Part shown: piece after piece, positions 1 to 5,727 of the stretch | Layout: every line of letters starts with the position of its first letter | How positions within the stretch are numbered: the stretch's first letter is position 1 | Origin: Candidatus Aminicenantota bacterium | GTDB taxonomy: Bacteria > Acidobacteriota > Aminicenantia > Aminicenantales > Aminicenantaceae | Assembly: GCA_030614645.1 (NCBI GenBank) | Contig: JAUWTR010000097.1 | Coordinates: forward strand, 1 to 6,671 | Reading direction: 5' to 3' | Length of the DNA stretch: 6,671 nt | The notes under the pieces: model-generated | What the model was told of the DNA's origin: nothing | What the model saw: only the letters and a program-made list of their open reading frames with translations | Databases searched by the model: none | Program-made: the position numbers and the translations under genes

Positions 1-1500
1 ATTCACCCTGAAACAGAGCGTCTTTCTTTTCTGGGCGGTTATTTTGCTGGCTTTATACAGAACTTATCAAGTCCCGCCATTCTCAACACACATCTACATA
101 TAGCCTGGTGGCTGCATATTCTTCTTGTTTTCGGTTTTATCGCTTATGTCCCCCATTCAAAATATTTCCACATGTTTGCCGGTTCTTTTAATTTGTTGGT
201 TAATAGTGATATCCACATGGGAGAGCTACGGTCAATGGATATCGAAAATGCTGAAGTCTTTGGAGTTGAAAAGGCTTCGGATTATACCTGGAAAGACCTG
301 CTTGATACATTCGCATGCATGGAATGCGGACGGTGCCAGGATGTCTGCCCAGCCTTCTCAAGTGACAAAGCCCTCTCACCCAAGATGATAATCTTCAACC
401 TTAAAAAGCATCTCCTTAAGCAAGGAAAAAAATATATTTCAAACAAAAAAGAGGAGATCAACCCCCTGATGGAAAGCACGTTTTCCCAAGATGAGATCTG
501 GACCTGTACTACTTGTGGAGCCTGTATGCATGTATGCCCAGTCGAAATAGAACATATACCAAAAATCATAGGGTTAAGACAAAGTCAGGTATTAATGGAA
601 AGTAAATTCCCAGGTGAATTAAATTCCTTTTTCCGTAATATTGAGACCAACAGCAATCCCTGGGGAATTGGTTTTTCCGATAGAGCCGGCTGGAAAGAAG
701 GACTGGATATAAAACTCATCAGCGACCACCCTGAGGCGAACTATTTATTCTGGGTTGGATGCGCTGGCTCTTTTGACGAAGAAGGAAAAAAGATAGCCCG
801 GGCTATGGCGACTATTTTAAACATAGCTGGTATAGATTTCGCCATTTTGGGAGTGGAAGAAAAATGCTGCGGAGATTCAGCCAAACGCCTTGGAAATGAA
901 TATCTATTCCAGCTACAGGCAGCCGAAAATATAGAGCTCTTTAAAAAGTATAGTGTAAAAAAAATAATCACCATGTGTCCACACGGATACAATACTTTTA
1001 AGAACGAATATCCAGGGCTACTGGATGTACTGTTGGAAATAAAGCCGGAAACAAAAAAAGCAGTCAAGCAAATAGAAGTGACCCATTACACTCAGCTGCT
1101 TGCAGAGCTTATTCAGAAAGACCGGTTACCTATTAAGCAAAAAATGACAAAATATTTTACCTATCACGATTCATGTTACCTCGGACGCCATAATAATATT
1201 ATTTCTCAACCAAGGAAGATTTTATCTAAAGTGTTCAGTTCTAAACTTATAGAACTTAAAAACAATTGCGAGCATAGTTTCTGCTGCGGAGCAGGAGGCG
1301 GCTTAATGTGGACTGAGGAATCTTCCGGCCTACGGATCAACCATCTCAGAACAGATGAGGTTATAGACTCTAATACAGAGCTAGTGGTTACTTCCTGTCC
1401 TTTTTGCCAGACTATGCTTCAGGACGGACTTAAGGACAAAGATAAGGAAAACATCAAGGTCAAGGATATAGTCCAGCTTATAGCAGAATCTTTAACCTGA
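1..1500 (+). CDS. Membrane-bound Fe-S oxidoreductase, NarI-like/ferredoxin/CCG fusion (5'-truncated)
   Basis: The frame is open from base 1, so the gene starts upstream; an ATG at 172 lies inside the membrane domain and is not the start. The visible 499 residues run as follows. Residues 1-60 are the end of a NarI-like membrane domain with a hydrophobic helix (about 34-50) and His39 and His57, plausible haem b ligands. Cys106/109/112/116 and Cys169/172/175/179 form two CxxCxxCxxxCP 4Fe-4S motifs. Two CCG (DUF224) domains follow: C254...CC289-290...C326, and C392...CC428-429...CPFC466-469. This layout is known from HdrD-like proteins and EtfAB:menaquinone oxidoreductases, which move electrons between a cytoplasmic donor and membrane quinone via non-cubane clusters. 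The first CCG domain has CPHG (326-329), lacking the second Cys; the second domain is complete. No etf gene is visible, so the partner is unknown. The family is secure; the exact reaction is inference. Confidence 0.92.
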   Translation: MHPETERLSFLGGYFAGFIQNLSSPAILNTHLHIAWWLHILLVFGFIAYVPHSKYFHMFAGSFNLLVNSDIHMGELRSMDIENAEVFGVEKASDYTWKDLLDTFACMECGRCQDVCPAFSSDKALSPKMIIFNLKKHLLKQGKKYISNKKEEINPLMESTFSQDEIWTCTTCGACMHVCPVEIEHIPKIIGLRQSQVLMESKFPGELNSFFRNIETNSNPWGIGFSDRAGWKEGLDIKLISDHPEANYLFWVGCAGSFDEEGKKIARAMATILNIAGIDFAILGVEEKCCGDSAKRLGNEYLFQLQAAENIELFKKYSVKKIITMCPHGYNTFKNEYPGLLDVLLEIKPETKKAVKQIEVTHYTQLLAELIQKDRLPIKQKMTKYFTYHDSCYLGRHNNIISQPRKILSKVFSSKLIELKNNCEHSFCCGAGGGLMWTEESSGLRINHLRTDEVIDSNTELVVTSCPFCQTMLQDGLKDKDKENIKVKDIVQLIAESLT

Positions 1501-1526
1501 ATTGTTCATAAAAGATGATATTCAGG
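1496..1526 (+). other. Hairpin spanning the stop codon of the Fe-S gene
   Basis: CCTGAAT (1496-1502) pairs with ATTCAGG (1520-1526), seven Watson-Crick pairs. Inside, TCAT (1506-1509) pairs with ATGA (1515-1518) around an AAAAG loop. The stem includes the TGA stop at 1498-1500. No T-run follows, so it is not a standard intrinsic terminator. It could stabilise the mRNA 3' end or mark the left edge of the structured element downstream. Confidence 0.45.
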
Positions 1527-1529
1527 TGT

Positions 1530-1562
1530 GGCTTGTGCTTCTTGCAAATGGGAAGCTGAGCT
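1530..1562 (+). other. Small hairpin directly abutting the structured element
   Basis: GCTTC (1537-1541) pairs with GAAGC (1552-1556), extended by a T-G wobble (1542/1551) around an eight-base loop. An outer stem is possible between 1531-1534 and 1558-1561. Its 3' foot touches the start of the long closing helix at 1562, so the two could stack coaxially. It is probably part of the same folded transcript or element. Confidence 0.4.
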
Positions 1563-1718
1563 GGCATGGATACTGGTAAATCCCGAAGAAAGCCATCCGG
1601 AACAACGCGGGCATGGTTCCCCGAGAGAATCTCGAGGAGAGCGTTGTGAGGACAGGAAGGGATTTCCCCGCTGGGGGAAATCCCTGTCTTTCGAAGGGAC
1701 TTACCAGTGTCCATGTCA
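1562..1718 (+). ncRNA. Candidate structured non-coding RNA or folded repeat element, family not recognised
   Basis: Bases 1562-1584 pair with 1696-1718: 22 of 23 positions pair (two G-U), with one A-C mismatch at 1580/1700. A symmetric internal loop follows, GAA (1585-1587) facing GAA (1693-1695), then GAAAG (1588-1592) with CTTTC (1688-1692). Inside are a central arm (ACAACGC 1602-1608 with GCGTTGT 1641-1647, capped by CGAGA/TCTCG at 1622-1626/1630-1634) and a perfect 12-bp hairpin (1658-1669 with 1674-1685, loop GCTG). An alternative pairing, GGAAC (1599-1603) with GTTCC (1616-1620), competes with the central arm. G+C is 87 of 160 bases over 1561-1720, far above the following 80 bases (21 of 80). 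I see no match to 6S, SRP, RNase P, tmRNA or group II intron domain V. The strand is assumed from the neighbours. A MITE/REP-like repeat is the main alternative. Confidence 0.55.
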
Positions 1719-1824
1719 ATGTGAATAATTCACGTTAGTAGTTTTAAACTCCTTTGTAACTCTTTAAAGGTTTACTTGGTTATTAAACTATGGTATTTAT
1801 TATTTGGATTTTAAATTAATAAAA
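1719..1824 (+). other. AT-rich leader before the PASTA-rpe gene set, possible promoter
   Basis: This stretch holds no gene. It contains a small inverted repeat GTGAA-TAA-TTCAC (1721-1733) and a weak CCTTT/AAAGG stem (1751-1755/1766-1770). TATTAT at 1798-1803 matches a sigma-70 -10 box in five of six positions, but the best -35 at 16 nt spacing, TTGGTT (1776-1781), matches only three of six. A promoter is expected here because a new tightly packed gene set begins, but the sequence does not prove one. No clear Shine-Dalgarno precedes the ATG at 1825. Confidence 0.3.
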
Positions 1825-2538
1825 ATGTCGGAAAAATATATTAAAATAACATTTTTTGCTTTGATACTTCTTAATTTATTTTTCCTTTCAGCTATTGTTT
1901 CTTTTAAAATCACTAAAACAGGAGAAATGGTTACCCTATCTGACCTTAGAGGAAAAACTATTGAAGAAGCCAGAACGGAACTGTCCAAGCATAAATTATA
2001 CGCAGTCCAGACTGACGTTCAACTCCATGAACTATATGAAAAAGGGAAGATCATTTCCCAAGAACCACCCCCTGACTCTAAAATCAAATTAAACCAAAAT
2101 GTCAAAGTTGTTGTAAGTGCGGGAAAAGAAAAGGTAGTAGTTCCAATGATCATCAGCAGAACCCTTGAAGCTATTCCTCTTACTCTTCAGGAAGCCGGCT
2201 TACGAAAAGGTATAGTTTCCCATGTACACACTTCCAGGTATGCTGCAGGAAAAATCATCAGTCAATACCCAATACCAACCCAGGAAGTCGGAATAAACTC
2301 AAAAATAAACCTTCTGGTAAGTCAGGGAGAAAATGAAAAAAAATACCTTATGCCGGATCTTTTAGGAAAAAAAGTTGAAGTCGTGAAAGCCAAACTCGAA
2401 GAAATTGGCTTCCGGATAGGAGATATACATCGCTTTCAATATCCCGGCCTTGAATCCGACATAATCATAAATCAAAAGCCTAAACAAGGGAATTGTATCC
2501 AAAAAAGAAATATTATTACTCTGGAGGTAAGCAAATAA
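1825..2538 (+). CDS. Membrane-anchored protein with three PASTA domains
   Basis: This 237-residue protein has a short basic N-terminus, one transmembrane helix (about residues 8-27) and then almost only PASTA repeats at about 35-100, 104-168 and 174-237. Each repeat carries the hallmark end: GKIISQEPPP, GKIISQYPIP and DIIINQKPKQ, each followed by a strand ending VSAG, VSQG or VSK. PASTA domains in Ser/Thr kinases and penicillin-binding proteins sit outside the membrane and can bind peptidoglycan fragments. Here there is no kinase or transpeptidase domain, so a periplasmic, cell-wall-associated role is inferred. A TTG at 1804 could add seven residues, but neither it nor the ATG at 1825 has a good ribosome site; the ATG puts a cleaner signal-anchor at the N-terminus. 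The stop overlaps the start of rpe by one base (TAATG), which suggests translational coupling. Confidence 0.88.
   Translation: MSEKYIKITFFALILLNLFFLSAIVSFKITKTGEMVTLSDLRGKTIEEARTELSKHKLYAVQTDVQLHELYEKGKIISQEPPPDSKIKLNQNVKVVVSAGKEKVVVPMIISRTLEAIPLTLQEAGLRKGIVSHVHTSRYAAGKIISQYPIPTQEVGINSKINLLVSQGENEKKYLMPDLLGKKVEVVKAKLEEIGFRIGDIHRFQYPGLESDIIINQKPKQGNCIQKRNIITLEVSK
2523..2528 (+). promoter_or_regulatory. Ribosome binding site of rpe
   Basis: GGAGGT lies 9 nt before the ATG at 2538 and inside the last codons of the PASTA gene. It settles the start of rpe: an upstream in-frame ATG at 2493 has no such site and would add 15 residues unlike the family N-terminus. Confidence 0.8.
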
Positions 2539-3206
2539 TGCCTCAAATAGCACCTTCAATACTTTCAGCTGATTTTTCAAGAATCGCTGAAGCTGTAAAA
2601 ATTGTGGAAGAAGCCAATGCCGATCTTCTCCATATTGATATTATGGACGGTCACTTTGTTCCTAATCTGACGTTCGGACCTCAACTGGTAGCTTCCTTAA
2701 AAGAAAAAACATCTCTTCCCCTCGATGTTCACTTGATGGTGAATAATCCCCAATATTTTATTCCTTTATTTCAAGATGCAGGGGCGGATTGGATCTCAAT
2801 TCACTTGGAAGCTTCCAAGCACCTTAATAGAGACATATCCTCCATCAAAAAAGCAGGCTGCAAAGCCGGCCTTGCTCTTAATCCGGCATCATCGATCCAC
2901 CTGATGAACGATATAATTAAAGATCTGGATTTTGTCTTGCTGATGACTGTAAATCCTGGCTCTGGGGCCCAAGAATTTATAGAATCCAGCAAAACAAAAA
3001 TATCCCAGCTAAAAAATTTGATAAAAGAACAAAACCTAAATACTCTGATTGAAATAGATGGCGGGGTAAAAGAAATAAACATAAAGGACCTTAGTGAATT
3101 GGGAGTGGATATTTTTGTCATCGGCTCAGAGGTTTTTAAAGCTGAAGACCCGAAAGCAACAGTAATCCGTTTGAAGAACAAGCTGAGTATGCAAGGATGC
3201 AAATGA
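2538..3206 (+). CDS. rpe: Ribulose-phosphate 3-epimerase
   Basis: The 222-residue product has the usual length of Rpe, a TIM-barrel enzyme that interconverts D-ribulose 5-phosphate and D-xylulose 5-phosphate in the pentose phosphate pathway. Family signatures are in order: APSILSADF near the N-terminus (Ser7), the metal-binding HIDIMDGHFVPN (His32, Asp34), LDVHLMV (His65), the loop VNPGSGAQ (137-144), and IDGGV with the acid Asp173, followed by FVIGSEVF. All expected metal and catalytic residues are present. The loop usually reads PGFGGQ, so Ser141 and Ala143 are departures. The start chosen follows GGAGGT and matches the family N-terminus. It overlaps the PASTA gene by one base and the next gene by four. 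In Bacillus the PASTA-kinase gene prkC also lies close upstream of rpe, so this pairing may have an old basis. Confidence 0.97.
   Translation: MPQIAPSILSADFSRIAEAVKIVEEANADLLHIDIMDGHFVPNLTFGPQLVASLKEKTSLPLDVHLMVNNPQYFIPLFQDAGADWISIHLEASKHLNRDISSIKKAGCKAGLALNPASSIHLMNDIIKDLDFVLLMTVNPGSGAQEFIESSKTKISQLKNLIKEQNLNTLIEIDGGVKEINIKDLSELGVDIFVIGSEVFKAEDPKATVIRLKNKLSMQGCK
3193..3197 (+). promoter_or_regulatory. Ribosome binding site deciding the epimerase start
   Basis: AAGGA lies 5 nt before the ATG at 3203. For the alternative ATG at 3197 this site would overlap the start codon itself, so 3203 is the better start. It also gives the common ATGA stop/start overlap with rpe. Confidence 0.6.
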
Positions 3207-4144
3207 ATTGTTTAGTCACCGGGGCAGCAGGATTTATCGGCTCTCACCTGTGCAGCCGGCTTTTAAAAGAAGGCCATTATGTTTCAGGAGTTGATTCTTT
3301 TACTGATTATTATCCCCGCAGTATAAAAGAAGCAAATCTTGCTCCATTTGTTAAACATAAAAAATTTAAATTTTTCCCAGAAGATATAAACCGGCTTGAT
3401 CTGAATAATTTATTACAAAATATTGATGCTGTATTCCATCTGGCTGCACAAGCAGGTGTGAGGGCAAGCTGGGGAAAAAACTTTTTAATTTATACCAGAA
3501 ACAATATCGAAGCCACCCAAAAACTCCTGGAAACTGCCAAAAAATACCAATTAACAAAATTTATCTATGCTTCCTCTTCTTCACTATACGGATCATCCCC
3601 GGAACTTCCCATGAAAGAAACAAGTGCACTTTCTCCTTTTTCTCCCTATGGAGTAAGCAAGCTTGCCGCCGAAAATCTCTGCAGGCTCTATTTTAGAAAT
3701 TATGGAGTTCCCACTGTCTCTTTGAGATTTTTCACTGTGTACGGTCCTGGCCAGCGTCCGGACATGGCCTTTCATAGATTTTTCAAAGCTATTCTTTTAA
3801 ACAAACCTATTTTAATATACGGCGATGGAAAACAAACCCGGGATTTTACCTATGTTGATGATATCATTGAAGCAAACATTGTTTCCTTATCAAAAGGAAA
3901 CGAAGGGGAAATATACAATATAGGCGGCGGGAATCAGTTAATCCTGAAAAATGTTTTTTCTTTGCTTGAACAAATCTGCCAAAAAAAAATCAAACTTCAA
4001 TTGGAAAAAAAACAAAAAGGTGATGTTCTGCATACTTTTGCTGATATTAAAAAAGCCTATGTAGACTTGGACTATTCCCCTAAAGTCAGGCTTGATGAGG
4101 GACTACAAGAACAATGGAGTTGGATTCAAAGGTATTTACCATGA
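3203..4144 (+). CDS. NAD-dependent nucleotide-sugar epimerase (extended SDR, UDP-glucuronate/UDP-glucose 4-epimerase-like)
   Basis: The 313-residue product is a full-length extended short-chain dehydrogenase. It has the NAD-binding TGAAGFIG (Gly7, Gly10, Gly13), Asp31 at the end of the second strand (favouring NAD), HLAAQAGVR (79-87), a Ser-rich ASSSSLYG segment (123-130) and the catalytic YGVSK pair Tyr149/Lys153. RFFTVYGPGQRPDMA and the YGDGKQTRDFTYVDD segment are typical of GalE-like sugar-nucleotide epimerases. The stretch DSFTDYYPRSIKEANL resembles the UDP-glucuronate 4-epimerase (CapI-like) branch more than classical GalE, but substrate cannot be fixed from sequence. The likely role is supplying an activated sugar for surface polysaccharide or LPS. 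It overlaps rpe and bamD by ATGA at both ends. An ATG at 3197 would add two residues. Confidence 0.9.
   Translation: MNCLVTGAAGFIGSHLCSRLLKEGHYVSGVDSFTDYYPRSIKEANLAPFVKHKKFKFFPEDINRLDLNNLLQNIDAVFHLAAQAGVRASWGKNFLIYTRNNIEATQKLLETAKKYQLTKFIYASSSSLYGSSPELPMKETSALSPFSPYGVSKLAAENLCRLYFRNYGVPTVSLRFFTVYGPGQRPDMAFHRFFKAILLNKPILIYGDGKQTRDFTYVDDIIEANIVSLSKGNEGEIYNIGGGNQLILKNVFSLLEQICQKKIKLQLEKKQKGDVLHTFADIKKAYVDLDYSPKVRLDEGLQEQWSWIQRYLP
4128..4133 (+). promoter_or_regulatory. Ribosome binding site of bamD
   Basis: AAAGGT lies 7 nt before the ATG at 4141 and within the end of the epimerase gene. It supports 4141 over an in-frame ATG at 4114, which would put nine polar residues before the lipoprotein signal. 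Confidence 0.55.
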
Positions 4145-4923
4145 AAAAAATCTTATTTTTATTTTTAATAACAATCATAATCGGAACAGGCTGCAGTAAA
4201 AAAACTACAGAAATTTCTCCTGAAATAGCTTCAAATGACGAAGCTCTATACAATATGGGAGAACAATATATCAAAAAGAATCCCGAAAAAGGGCGGCTTT
4301 ATTTCAGACAAATAATTGATTCTTTTCCCAAAAGTTTTTACGCACAACGCGCCAAATTAGCAATTGCAGACTCTTATTTTGAAAAAGGAGACGAAGGCAG
4401 CATGATAATCTCTGCGTCCGAGTATAGAGAATTTACAAATCTTTTTCCCTACAGCCCTTCAGCAGCTTATGCGCAATATCAAATAGGAATGACTTTTTAT
4501 GAAAAAGCTTTAAAACCAGAAAGAGACCAGTTCAAGACCAATCAAGCTCTTTCAGAATTCAAATTAGTGGTGACCAAATACCCTCTAAGTGAAGAGGCAA
4601 ACCAGGCGAGAAAAAAAATACAAGAATGTGAAGACCGCTTAACTAAACATTCTCTTTCTATAGCTGTTTTCTATTATAATTCCCATGCTTATAAGGCTGA
4701 AATCAGCCGATTAACGGAAATCATTACTAAATTCCCAGGATACTCAAGGATGGATAAGATCTATTTTTATCTTGCTGATTCCTATTTTAATTCACAACTT
4801 TATGACCAAAGCACTCCTTATTTCAGGAAAGTTATAACTGATTACCCTCAAAGTGAATTCGCTAAAAGATCAACTGAGAGGCTGAAAGAAATTGAAAAAA
4901 TTCAAAATAAAACAGAAAAATAG
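4141..4923 (+). CDS. bamD: Outer-membrane assembly lipoprotein BamD (YfiO family)
   Basis: The 260-residue product starts with a lipoprotein signal peptide: a KK pair, a hydrophobic stretch and a lipobox IGTGC that makes Cys18 the lipidated residue. The mature part is a run of TPR helix pairs such as ALYNMGEQY, GRLYFRQIIDSFPKS, EYREFTNLFPYSPSA, ALSEFKLVVTKYPLS and STPYFRKVITDYPQS. The segment KPERDQFKTNQAL (Asp129, Gln130) is a family-typical BamD element. BamD helps BamA fold and insert beta-barrel proteins into the outer membrane, acting on its periplasmic face. The length fits the family. The lipobox has Gly rather than Leu at -3, which is permitted but uncommon. Its start overlaps the epimerase stop (ATGA), and a barrel-like gene follows after 9 nt, a natural substrate of the Bam machine. 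Confidence 0.92.
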   Translation: MKKILFLFLITIIIGTGCSKKTTEISPEIASNDEALYNMGEQYIKKNPEKGRLYFRQIIDSFPKSFYAQRAKLAIADSYFEKGDEGSMIISASEYREFTNLFPYSPSAAYAQYQIGMTFYEKALKPERDQFKTNQALSEFKLVVTKYPLSEEANQARKKIQECEDRLTKHSLSIAVFYYNSHAYKAEISRLTEIITKFPGYSRMDKIYFYLADSYFNSQLYDQSTPYFRKVITDYPQSEFAKRSTERLKEIEKIQNKTEK

Positions 4924-4927
4924 GAGG
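4922..4927 (+). promoter_or_regulatory. Strong ribosome binding site of the barrel-like gene
   Basis: AGGAGG ends 5 nt before the ATG at 4933 and overlaps the TAG stop of bamD (4921-4923). It is one of the best Shine-Dalgarno matches in the window, suggesting efficient translation of the outer-membrane protein. A closer ATG at 4928 is in another frame. Confidence 0.75.
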
Positions 4928-4932
4928 ATGGG

Positions 4933-5709
4933 ATGCGCTATATTAAAAACCTATTAGCTATTGTGCTAATTTTTGCTTTTGCACCTGGGCTTCTGTTTCC
5001 CCAATATCAGGAACTAAGTACAGAACGTTCTATTAAAATTAAGCCAGGAATCGGATTTGAATATTTAAACCGGACTTTAGACTGGGGAGAAGATAATGCT
5101 TCTAAGCTGAATTCCTTTTTATTTACATTAAACGCAGAAATCGAAATTCACGACAGAATATCCCTTAAGGCAATTGCCGGGTATTCATTGTCAAATTTTA
5201 ACAAATTATTATTCAGACAACTTCCCTTCTCCATAGAACTTGACACAGGAAATATAGGAGGATATCTATTTGGAAGTGAATTAAATTTCAAAATATATAA
5301 TTTTAGCAATTTTGAGATAAAAGCTCGAGGTCAGTTCGTCTATTATATTGCATCAAAAAAAGAATGGGACATCCCCGGTCTAAGTGTCTCCGGGAATGTA
5401 ACCGGAAAACCTAACTGGTGGAGAATAATAGCCGGACCTCAGATAACTTATACCGGATTTGACAATTTTTACCCTTATATATTCATCAGTTATACCGATC
5501 TCCAGGGAACTTACTCCATGGAACAATCGATTGAAAATCTATCCGGAAAAGAAGATAAAAAAATAGTATCACTGGGAAACATATGCGCGGCTATTGGAAC
5601 ACGTTATGAACTCACTAACTATCTAAATATTAAAGCAGAAGTGCTTCTTATTCCCAATGCTAAGAGCCTGGATTACAGTTTTATATTTGGTACTGTTTTT
5701 TCATTTTAG
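4933..5709 (+). CDS. Predicted outer-membrane beta-barrel protein, function unknown
   Basis: I do not recognise a named family. The 258-residue product begins with a signal peptide (RYIK, then a hydrophobic run to about residue 22) and continues with short alternating polar/aromatic strands, for example IKIKPGIGFEYLN, FLFTLNAEIEI, SLKAIAGYSL and GYLFGSELNFKIYNF. It ends in a strand finishing SFIFGTVFSF; a C-terminal Phe on the last strand is the usual signal read by the Bam machine. The size would suit a barrel of roughly 8-12 strands. No plug, OmpA-like or TonB domain is visible. It lies 9 nt after bamD and 18 nt before a secreted protease gene, so all three are probably cotranscribed. It could be a porin-like channel or a structural surface protein; sequence alone does not decide. 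Confidence 0.75.
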   Translation: MRYIKNLLAIVLIFAFAPGLLFPQYQELSTERSIKIKPGIGFEYLNRTLDWGEDNASKLNSFLFTLNAEIEIHDRISLKAIAGYSLSNFNKLLFRQLPFSIELDTGNIGGYLFGSELNFKIYNFSNFEIKARGQFVYYIASKKEWDIPGLSVSGNVTGKPNWWRIIAGPQITYTGFDNFYPYIFISYTDLQGTYSMEQSIENLSGKEDKKIVSLGNICAAIGTRYELTNYLNIKAEVLLIPNAKSLDYSFIFGTVFSF

Positions 5710-5727
5710 ATATTATTGGAGAAAATT

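Noticed and set aside
125..388. 87-codon + strand frame in the 5' part
   Set aside because: It overlaps the membrane and ferredoxin coding region in another frame and resembles no known protein.
172..1500. Fe-S gene starting at the ATG at 172
   Set aside because: The same frame is open back to base 1 and the upstream residues encode the rest of a NarI-like membrane domain, so 172 is internal.
1658..1685. Intrinsic terminator at the 12-bp hairpin
   Set aside because: The stem is strong, but what follows is GTCTTTCGAAGG, with no T-run; the 3' side continues into the closing helix.
1562..1718. Group II intron, 6S, SRP, RNase P or tmRNA
   Set aside because: The landmark sequences of these RNAs (for example intron domain V or the tmRNA 3' tRNA-like end) are not present, and the 3'-offset hairpin does not fit 6S.
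1528..1728. 66-codon + strand small gene in the folded block
   Set aside because: The peptide is rich in charged residues with no domain, has no clear ribosome site and coincides with the paired RNA-like element.
1804..1824. TTG at 1804 as start of the PASTA gene
   Set aside because: It has no ribosome site and only adds seven residues before a normal signal-anchor; the ATG at 1825 is simpler, though its own ribosome site is also poor.
2801..3202. 133-codon - strand frame opposite rpe
   Set aside because: It is the antisense shadow of a clear rpe gene and has no recognisable domain.
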